From CAZUVQ01 sp964623915 (GTDB lineage Bacteria; Bacillota; Clostridia; UMGS1883; UMGS1540), in contig CAZUVQ010000052.1 in assembly GCA_964623915.1 (NCBI GenBank), positions 1-12,778 on the forward strand: a stretch of 12,778 nucleotides of DNA. The letters run 5' to 3'. How positions within the stretch are numbered: the first letter of the stretch is position 1; each line of letters starts with the position of its first letter. Position numbers and translations under genes: made by a program. Positions 7,509 to 12,778 of the stretch are shown in pieces. The notes under the pieces are model-generated. The model was given only the letters and a program-made list of their open reading frames with translations. It made no database searches and had not been told where the DNA came from.

Positions 7509-7539
7509 GTCATCATACAACAGAAAGGAAAATAAAAAA

Positions 7540-7779
7540 ATGAGAGCTACAGGTGTGGTTAGAAAAATTGATGAACTCGGGCGTATTGTTATACCCGTCG
7601 AAATCAGGAGGAGCTTTGGAATTGACGAAAAAGATCCTCTGGAAATTTACGTTGACGAAGAAGGAATTTATCTGAAAAAGTATGAACCTTCATGCATTTT
7701 TTGCGGAAATGCAAAGGATATATCTATGTACAAGGGAAAGAGAATTTGCCAGGATTGTTTGGATGAAATAAGTAAATGA
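7540..7779 (+). CDS. AbrB-family transcriptional regulator with C-terminal zinc-ribbon motif
   Basis: The 79-residue protein has an AbrB/MazE/SpoVT swapped-hairpin DNA-binding domain at residues 1-48. Its ATGVVRKIDELGRIVIP start is nearly identical to Bacillus AbrB and related transition-state regulators, which bind AT-rich promoters and are repressed by Spo0A~P. In place of the usual AbrB C-terminal multimerisation region it ends in Cys-x2-Cys (C52, C55) and Cys-x2-Cys (C70, C73), a probable small zinc-binding ribbon. The start at 7540 has GAAAGGAA about 9 bases upstream and its own promoter. The frame is open much further upstream (to 7069), but that part lies antisense to spo0A and has no family character. 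Its target genes are unknown. Divergence from spo0A suggests linked control. Confidence 0.92.
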   Translation: MRATGVVRKIDELGRIVIPVEIRRSFGIDEKDPLEIYVDEEGIYLKKYEPSCIFCGNAKDISMYKGKRICQDCLDEISK

Positions 7780-7871
7780 CAACTTTTTGTCATGGCAACA
7801 AACGCATTCACTAAAAATACTGCTGTTCACCTAATTCTGTTCTAAAAACATACTCTGATTATTTATCTTCC

Positions 7872-7910
7872 GGGAGGGGGGCATTTGCCCTCCTCTTCTT
7901 CTTTTGTTTT
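7872..7910 (+). terminator. Terminator-like hairpin after the AbrB-like gene
   Basis: A GC-rich stem GGAGG...GGGC / GCCC...TCC with loop ATTT (7883-7886) contains a small G bulge and is followed by a pyrimidine- and T-rich tract (TCTTCTTCTTTTGTTTT). It lies about 95 bases after the stop codon. The rest of 7780-7992 shows no gene, only a weaker AGCC/GGCT hairpin with T residues at 7943-7962. Confidence 0.65.
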
Positions 7911-7992
7911 CGTAAAGATGCATAAATAAAGCATAATAGCATAGCCGGTTTTTTGGCTTTTTGACAAAATAGAGTGATTTGATGAAATTTTC

Positions 7993-8021
7993 TTGACAGA
8001 AATATAGTAATATGTTAACAT
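7993..8021 (+). promoter_or_regulatory. Promoter of the DeoR-led catabolic operon
   Basis: A perfect TTGACA (7993-7998), a 17-base spacer and an extended -10 (TG at 8013-8014, then TAACAT at 8016-8021, four of six matches) form a plausible sigma-A promoter. The -10 overlaps the palindrome ATGTTAACAT (8012-8021). Transcription would start near 8028, inside the first operator-like repeat. Confidence 0.65.
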
Positions 8022-8024
8022 GAA

Positions 8025-8062
8025 TGTTAGAAACTAACAAAATATGTTCGAAATTAACAAAA
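8025..8062. promoter_or_regulatory. Two tandem operator-like repeats upstream of the DeoR-family gene
   Basis: TGTTAGAAACTAACAAAA (8025-8042) and TGTTCGAAATTAACAAAA (8045-8062) are direct 18-base repeats differing at two positions, with a 20-base period, about two helical turns. Each contains an imperfect or perfect dyad (GTTAG-AAA-CTAAC in the first). They lie over the predicted transcription start and end just before the ribosome binding site. Autorepression by the DeoR-family product is the likely reading. Confidence 0.75.
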
Positions 8063-8079
8063 CTTAAGGAGGTGAAGGT

Positions 8080-8841
8080 TTGAAGGACAGACTTGAGTTT
8101 ATAAACGATTATATTCAACAAAAAGGTGAAATTAAAATTTCTGATTTAGAAGCACTAAAATTAGGTGTTTCTGAAATGACCATCAGGCGTGATCTTGAGC
8201 TGTTGGAGCAAAAGGGAAAAATCATTAGAATAAGGGGAGGAGCAAGAAGCATTGCATCCTTATCAAAATGCCTGATAAGAGAGGAGCGTTTTTCAAGCCG
8301 TATGCTTGAAAATCCTAAGGGCAAGGAAATAATCTCCCGAAAGGCTGTAACTTTGCTTGAACATGAGCAATCTATATATTTAGATGCAGGTACAACATGC
8401 ACAAGTTTTGCAAGGGAGCTGCCGGACTTTTATATTTCTGCCATGACCAATGCGCCCAATATTGCAATTATACTTGCTGACAGAAAGCATATTTCTGTTA
8501 CATGTGTAGGCGGTCAGCTGGCGAAAGAAAACTTTTCGATATCAGGAGTTGGGTCCTTGGAGTTTGTAAAAAATATAAATATTGATCTTGCGTTTATAGC
8601 TGCTTCCGGCTTCTCACTAAAAAATGGGTTTACAACAAGTAACGCAAATGAATGTGAGCTGAAGAAAACAATAATAAGGAAGGCAAGACAGGTAGCGGTA
8701 CTTATGGACCATACAAAGATCAACCGTGTTATGACTTTTACTTTTGCAGAGCTGAAGGATATTGATATTATGGTAACTGACCAGAACCTGCCTGAAGCAA
8801 CTCTTTATTCTGCAAGGCGTGCCAACGTGAGAGTCTTATAG
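8080..8841 (+). CDS. DeoR/GlpR-family transcriptional regulator of a sugar catabolic operon
   Basis: The 253-residue protein has an N-terminal DeoR winged helix-turn-helix (about 1-55, with SEMTIRRDLELLEQKGKI at 31-48 and RIRGGA after it). A C-terminal effector-binding domain follows (about 75-235), with DAGTTC at 102-107, the TNAPN segment at 123-127, GGQL at 144-147 and a basic KKTIIRKARQV helix. Proteins of this family usually repress sugar or polyol catabolism and release DNA on binding a phosphorylated intermediate. The TTG start (8080-8082) is chosen because a near-perfect AAGGAGGTGA (8066-8075) precedes it by 4 bases and the product then begins as family members do. It is the first gene of the operon, with the dehydrogenase gene 50 bases downstream. 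Tandem repeats over its promoter suggest it controls itself and the genes behind it. The inducer is unknown. Confidence 0.92.
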   Translation: MKDRLEFINDYIQQKGEIKISDLEALKLGVSEMTIRRDLELLEQKGKIIRIRGGARSIASLSKCLIREERFSSRMLENPKGKEIISRKAVTLLEHEQSIYLDAGTTCTSFARELPDFYISAMTNAPNIAIILADRKHISVTCVGGQLAKENFSISGVGSLEFVKNINIDLAFIAASGFSLKNGFTTSNANECELKKTIIRKARQVAVLMDHTKINRVMTFTFAELKDIDIMVTDQNLPEATLYSARRANVRVL

Positions 8842-8891
8842 ATTTTTTTATTTATTAATATAAATTTGAGCAGAACGGAAAGGAAGATTAA

Positions 8892-10154
8892 ATGAAAACA
8901 AAGGCAGTACGTATTTATGGTAAAAATGATTTACGGCTTGAAGAATTTGAATTACCGGCTATAAAGGATGATGAAATTCTTGCGAAGGTTATATCAGACA
9001 GTATATGTATGTCATCTTACAAGGCAGCTGTTCAGGGAGCGGATCACAAAAGAGTGCCGGAGGATGTTGCAACAAATCCTGTTATCATAGGGCATGAATT
9101 CTGCGGTGAAATCGTAGAGGTCGGCTCAAGATGGAAGGATGAATTTAAGGTTGGTGACAAATTTACAATCCAGCCCGCAATAAATTATAAAGGTAGCCTG
9201 AAGGCTCCGGGGTACTCTTTTCCATATATTGGCGGTGATGCAACATATGTGATAATCCCGAATATTTTTATACAGGAAAAGTATTTGCTTGCATACAGGG
9301 GAGAAGCTTTCTTTTTCGGCTCACTTGCAGAACCTATGAGCTGTATTGTAGGGGGATATAACGCCAATTATCATACAAAAGCAGGCTCATATGTTCATGA
9401 AATGGGAATAAAGGAAGGCGGAAAACTGGCGATTTTGGCAGGAGCTGGCCCTATGGGCATGGGCGCTATTGATTATGCAATCCATAATGACAGAAAACCA
9501 TCCTTGATAGTTGTTACAGATATTGATGATGCAAGGCTTGCACGGGCGGCATCAATACTGACACCTGAGGAAGCAAAAAGCAACGGCGTTGAGCTTACAT
9601 ATCTCAACACCGCCTCATTTGATAACCCTGTGAAAAAGCTGATGGAATTAAGCCAAAATGAGGGTTATGACGACGTGTTTGTATATGCTCCCGTTAAACC
9701 GGTTGTTGAGCAGGGAGATTCTATCCTTGGAAAGGACGGTTGTTTAAACTTCTTTGCAGGCCCTGTTGACCCCGCTTTTTCAGCATTATTTAACTTTTAT
9801 AACGTACATTACGCTTCAACTCACATAGTTGGAACAAGCGGCGGGAATATTGATGACATGCGTGAAGCAATTTCATATATGGAAAAAGGACTAATGAATC
9901 CTTCCGCTATGATTACTCATGTAGGTGGTCTCACCGCTGCTATTGATACAACTTTAAATCTGCCGAAGATACCCGGAGGCAAAAAGCTTATTTATACACA
10001 GATTGATATGCCTCTTATTGCGTTGGCGGATTTAAAAAAACTTGGTCAGAATAATTCGTTATATGCTAAATTGGCTGAAATCGTTGAAAATAATAATGGT
10101 TTATGGTGTGTAGAAGCAGAAAAATATCTGCTTGAAAAAGCAAAGGCTTTATAA
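8892..10154 (+). CDS. Zinc-dependent medium-chain dehydrogenase, L-sorbose-1-phosphate reductase (SorE)-like
   Basis: The 420-residue protein is a medium-chain alcohol dehydrogenase. It shows an N-terminal GroES-like catalytic domain with likely zinc ligands C39, H68 and E69 (GHEFCGE) and possibly E147. A Rossmann domain follows, with GAGPMG (184-189) and D210 at the end of the second strand, which favours NAD(H) over NADP(H). The four-cysteine structural zinc lobe of classical alcohol dehydrogenases is absent. Segments such as SIC(M/L)SS, QGADHKRVPEDVA, NANYH, FFAGP, HYASTHIVGTSGGN and GGKKLIYT match, as I recall it, SorE of enteric bacteria, which interconverts L-sorbose 1-phosphate and D-glucitol 6-phosphate. 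Substrate identity here is not proven; another polyol or polyol phosphate is equally possible. AGGAAG (8881-8886) precedes the ATG by 5 bases. The aldolase-SDR gene follows after 11 bases, so co-transcription is very likely. Confidence 0.87.
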   Translation: MKTKAVRIYGKNDLRLEEFELPAIKDDEILAKVISDSICMSSYKAAVQGADHKRVPEDVATNPVIIGHEFCGEIVEVGSRWKDEFKVGDKFTIQPAINYKGSLKAPGYSFPYIGGDATYVIIPNIFIQEKYLLAYRGEAFFFGSLAEPMSCIVGGYNANYHTKAGSYVHEMGIKEGGKLAILAGAGPMGMGAIDYAIHNDRKPSLIVVTDIDDARLARAASILTPEEAKSNGVELTYLNTASFDNPVKKLMELSQNEGYDDVFVYAPVKPVVEQGDSILGKDGCLNFFAGPVDPAFSALFNFYNVHYASTHIVGTSGGNIDDMREAISYMEKGLMNPSAMITHVGGLTAAIDTTLNLPKIPGGKKLIYTQIDMPLIALADLKKLGQNNSLYAKLAEIVENNNGLWCVEAEKYLLEKAKAL

Positions 10155-10165
10155 GGAGGAACAGT

Positions 10166-12133
10166 ATGAGTTTAGAAATAACTGTTGCCATATCAAACAA
10201 GTTCGGCAAAAACCCCGAATATGTTCTGGCAGGTGGTGGGAACACATCATTTAAAGATAAGGACTTCCTTTATATAAAAGGGAGCGGAACGACACTTGCA
10301 ACCATTAATGCCGATGGTTTTGTAAAAATGTGCCGTAGGGGGCTGTCAGAGATATGGGTTACTGACTATCCGGCAGATACTAAGGCAAGAGAAGCTGCAG
10401 TATTGCGTGATATGATGAAAGCTCGTTGCGAAGGAGAGGAAAACAAACGCCCAAGTGTGGAAACTTTGCTTCATGACCTTCTTCCTTATAAATACGTGGT
10501 ACACCTTCATCCTGCTCTTGTAAACGGATTGACCTGCAGCAAAGGCGGGGAGAAGAAAGCGATAGAAGTTCTCGGCGGAAATATTGTTTGGATAGAGGAA
10601 ACAGAGCCGGGATATATACTTGCCAAAAAGGTTTTTGATAAGTTGGAATGCTTTAAGGCAAAAAAAGGTTATGACTCAAAAATAATAGTATTACAAAATC
10701 ACGGTATATTTGTTGCCGCAGATATTCCGGATGAAATAGAATCAACTTATGATGAAATAATAAAAAAGCTTTCGGTATGTCTTTTAGAAGAACCGGATTT
10801 TTCACCAGTTCAAACAGACCGTGAAAGAGCGGCAAGCATTGTACCGGCAATAAGAATGCTATTATTAGAGGATGGAAAATCTGTTGTCACATATTCGGCA
10901 ACCGCTTCAGTGATGAAGCTTTCCGAAAGCCGTGAAAAGTTTGAGGCCATATCATCTGCTTACACTCCGGACCATATTGTTTATTGTAAGCCTTATCCCA
11001 TATATGTTGAATACAGAGATGATATTGAAGCACAATATTCATTGATAGAAAAAGGTATAGAAGATTATAAGCAAAAATACGGTTACAAGCCGAGGATTGT
11101 AGTTGTGCAAAAAATTGGCGTGTTCGCATGGGGAAGTTCTAAAAAAAATGCCGATACTGCAATGAGCCTGTTTTACGATTCAGTTAAAATAGCAGTTTAT
11201 ACAAAATCCTTCGGAGGAAGAAGGTTTCTTTCAGATAAGCTGATAGATTTTATTGTAAACTGGGAAGCGGAAAGCTACCGCGCAAATACTTTCGGCGGCG
11301 GAAAAGGAAAGAGAATAGAAGAAAAGATTGCTGTGGTAACAGGCAGTGCACAAGGTTTCGGGCAGGGGATTGCCGAGGAAATGATTAAAGAGGGCGCCAA
11401 CATGGTTATCGCCGACCTTAATTTTCGGCTTGCAAAAAAGAATGCAAATGAAATGTGCGCGCTATACGGTGAGGGCAAAGCGATATCTGTTGAGGTGGAT
11501 GTTACAAAAGAGGACAGCGTTAAAAATTTGTTTACAGAAACGTGCCTCACATTTGGTGGTATTGACGTTTTTGTCAGTAATGCAGGAGTAGTAAAAGCAG
11601 GCACCCTTGAGGAAATGACGTTGGAGGCACTTGATTTTGTAACAAAGGTAAATTACAATGCATATTTTCTCTGCTCTAAATATGCGGCAGCGATTATGAA
11701 AATTCAGCACCGTTTCGCCCCTTCATATATGATGGATATTGTTCAGGTTAATTCAAAATCAGGCCTTACGGGCAGTAATAAAAACTTTGCTTATGCGGGC
11801 AGTAAGTTTGGAGGAATAGGGCTTACACAAAGCTTTGCTCTTGAACTTGCAGAATTTAACATCAAAGTCAATGCCACATGTCCTGGAAACTTTCTGGACG
11901 GTCCCCTGTGGACTGACCCCGAAAAAGGTTTATTCATTCAATACCTTAAGGCAGGAAAAGTTCCCGGTGCAAAAACTGTTGAAGATATCAAACGCGCTTA
12001 TGAAGCTAAGGTACCCATGAACCGCGGTTGTTTGCCAATTGATGTCACAAGGGCAATTTTCTACTGCATGGAACAGGAATATGAAACAGGACAGGCAATA
12101 CCCGTAACGGGTGGGCAGAATATGTTGAAATAA
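10166..12133 (+). CDS. Bifunctional class II aldolase / short-chain dehydrogenase fusion
   Basis: This 655-residue fusion has an N-terminal class II aldolase/adducin domain (about 1-210), with GGGNTS (23-28), the IKGSGT substrate loop (37-42), catalytic-type E99 and zinc ligands H113, H115 (HLHP) and H179 (NHG). A middle segment (about 215-375) links it to a short-chain dehydrogenase (about 386-655) with TGSAQGFGQG (392-401), D417 favouring NAD, NAG (472-474), S530, Y543 and K547 (YAGSK), and a TGGQ end. All catalytic residues of both halves appear present. The closest architecture I know is the rhamnulose-1-phosphate aldolase/lactaldehyde dehydrogenase type (Bacillus YuxG), but that type is longer and acts in rhamnose use, for which no partner genes are seen here. 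The ribosome binding site TAAGGAGGAA overlaps the upstream stop codon. The actual substrate is unknown, and the SDR part may act as a polyol-phosphate dehydrogenase. Confidence 0.87.
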   Translation: MSLEITVAISNKFGKNPEYVLAGGGNTSFKDKDFLYIKGSGTTLATINADGFVKMCRRGLSEIWVTDYPADTKAREAAVLRDMMKARCEGEENKRPSVETLLHDLLPYKYVVHLHPALVNGLTCSKGGEKKAIEVLGGNIVWIEETEPGYILAKKVFDKLECFKAKKGYDSKIIVLQNHGIFVAADIPDEIESTYDEIIKKLSVCLLEEPDFSPVQTDRERAASIVPAIRMLLLEDGKSVVTYSATASVMKLSESREKFEAISSAYTPDHIVYCKPYPIYVEYRDDIEAQYSLIEKGIEDYKQKYGYKPRIVVVQKIGVFAWGSSKKNADTAMSLFYDSVKIAVYTKSFGGRRFLSDKLIDFIVNWEAESYRANTFGGGKGKRIEEKIAVVTGSAQGFGQGIAEEMIKEGANMVIADLNFRLAKKNANEMCALYGEGKAISVEVDVTKEDSVKNLFTETCLTFGGIDVFVSNAGVVKAGTLEEMTLEALDFVTKVNYNAYFLCSKYAAAIMKIQHRFAPSYMMDIVQVNSKSGLTGSNKNFAYAGSKFGGIGLTQSFALELAEFNIKVNATCPGNFLDGPLWTDPEKGLFIQYLKAGKVPGAKTVEDIKRAYEAKVPMNRGCLPIDVTRAIFYCMEQEYETGQAIPVTGGQNMLK

Positions 12134-12197
12134 ACCATCTCAACGCCTTGCAAGGCTCACTGTAAGGTGGATGGTAGCAATTATAATCTTGTGAGCC
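12134..12197 (+). promoter_or_regulatory. Structured intergenic leader before the E2 gene
   Basis: The 86-base gap contains several mutually exclusive stems. ACCATC (12134-12139) pairs with GATGGT (12170-12175), extended by CGCCTT with AAGGTG. There is also a perfect palindrome GCCTTGCAAGGC (12145-12156), and GGCTCAC (12154-12160) can pair with GTGAGCC (12191-12197). No T run follows. An mRNA processing or translation-tuning element is possible; no riboswitch class is recognised. Confidence 0.4.
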
Positions 12198-12219
12198 AGA
12201 AAGGCTATTGGTTACAAAT

Positions 12220-12778
12220 ATGGCAACTCCGATAATAATGCCAAAACAGGGACAGTCAGTTGAAAGCTGTATTATTACAAAATGGAATAAAAATGTGGGA
12301 GATAAGGTTGCAGTAGGAGATGTTTTATTCTCTTATGAAACTGATAAAGCGGGTTTTGACGAGGAGTCAAAGCTTGAGGGTACATTCCTTGCACGCTTTT
12401 TTGATGAGGGTGATGATGTGCCATGTCTGCTAAATGTCTGCGTAATAGGCAATGAAGGGGACAGCTTTGAAGAGTTTAATCCCAATAATACTGAAAGCTC
12501 GGTAGAGGAAGTGTCAGAAAAACAGGAAAAGACGGTTGCTGCAGCTGTTCATATATCAGATGCTCCAAAAACGGCAGAGGCAATTTCCCCGAGAGCTAAG
12601 ATACTTGCAGAAAAACAGGGGGTTGACGTTAGGTTTGCCGAAGGCTCAGGTCCTAACGGCAGAGTAATTGAAAGAGACGTTAGAACAATGATAGACGCAG
12701 GTCTTATGACTACTCCTGCAGCAAAAGGTGCGTTTTCTGCTGACATTCAGGGTACAGGCATTGGCGGAAGAATTTCTC
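12220..12778 (+). CDS. Lipoyl E2 component of a 2-oxoacid or acetoin dehydrogenase complex, 3' part missing
   Basis: The frame is open from the ATG at 12220 to the window edge (186 codons, no stop), so the gene is cut. Residues 1-77 form a biotinyl/lipoyl domain with MPKQGQSVES and the lipoylation site K43 in ETDKA. A Glu/Ala-rich flexible linker (about 80-120) leads to a peripheral subunit-binding domain (about 122-158: ISPRAKILAEKQGVD, GSGPNGRVIERDV), which docks E1 or E3. The catalytic acyltransferase domain would lie beyond the edge. E2 proteins move acyl groups from a thiamin-diphosphate E1 to CoA. Both pyruvate dehydrogenase and acetoin dehydrogenase (AcoC) have this layout and cannot be told apart here. 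The start is the first ATG, but AGAAAGG lies about 15 bases upstream, farther than usual. It follows the aldolase-SDR gene by 86 bases on the same strand. Confidence 0.87.
   Translation, partial: MATPIIMPKQGQSVESCIITKWNKNVGDKVAVGDVLFSYETDKAGFDEESKLEGTFLARFFDEGDDVPCLLNVCVIGNEGDSFEEFNPNNTESSVEEVSEKQEKTVAAAVHISDAPKTAEAISPRAKILAEKQGVDVRFAEGSGPNGRVIERDVRTMIDAGLMTTPAAKGAFSADIQGTGIGGRIS

Noticed and set aside
7069..7539. Upstream open frame continuous with the AbrB-like gene, giving a 236-residue protein
   Set aside because: The extra part lies antisense to spo0A and across its promoter region and has no family character. A promoter and ribosome binding site sit just before the ATG at 7540.
7961..7989. 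Second TTGACA at 7961-7966 as an alternative operon promoter
   Set aside because: At 17 bases spacing the -10 would be GAAATT, a poor match. The promoter at 7993-8021 is better and sits next to the operators.
7831..8121. 96-residue minus-strand open frame over the DeoR promoter
   Set aside because: It spans a terminator-like hairpin, the promoter, the tandem operators and the start of the DeoR-family gene, and shows no recognisable domain.

Overview
The window looks like chromosomal DNA of a low-GC, endospore-forming, S-layer-bearing Bacillota, most likely a member of the class Clostridia. The grounds are a clear spo0A gene, a CwlJ/GerQ-type spore-germination gene pair, an AbrB-family transition regulator, a very large secreted protein ending in three SLH domains, strong AGGAGG-type ribosome binding sites, two TTG starts and AT-rich intergenic DNA. 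The genus cannot be named from the sequence alone.

Layout. Bases 80-241 hold a complete tRNA-Leu(UAA) unit with promoter and terminator. Bases 454-5324 hold one 1,603-residue surface protein with its own extended -10 promoter. It has a signal peptide, two GLUG-repeat modules that look like an internal duplication, a BIG2-like domain, an Ig-like domain and three SLH repeats. The 241-base gap after it is rich in inverted repeats, including a perfect 48-base palindrome. Bases 5566-6452 hold cwlJ (spore cortex hydrolase) and a divergent gerQ-like gene. They converge on spo0A (minus strand) across a shared bidirectional terminator. spo0A and a small AbrB-like gene with a zinc-ribbon tail are transcribed divergently from a 253-base region that carries candidate Spo0A boxes.

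From 7993 to the right edge lies a catabolic operon: a DeoR-family repressor behind a promoter with two tandem operator-like repeats, an L-sorbose-1-phosphate-reductase-like (SorE-type) zinc dehydrogenase, a class II aldolase/short-chain dehydrogenase fusion, and the start of a lipoyl E2 gene of a 2-oxoacid or acetoin dehydrogenase complex, cut off by the window end.

How the genes may work together. The cwlJ, gerQ, spo0A and abrB-like genes concern entry into and exit from sporulation. The right-hand operon probably oxidises a sugar alcohol or sugar phosphate to a keto compound, cleaves or further oxidises it, and passes a product to a lipoate-dependent acyl-CoA-forming complex. Pairing a SorE-type dehydrogenase and an aldolase-SDR fusion with an E2 is the most likely place for an undescribed pathway. 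Its substrate cannot be read from the sequence.
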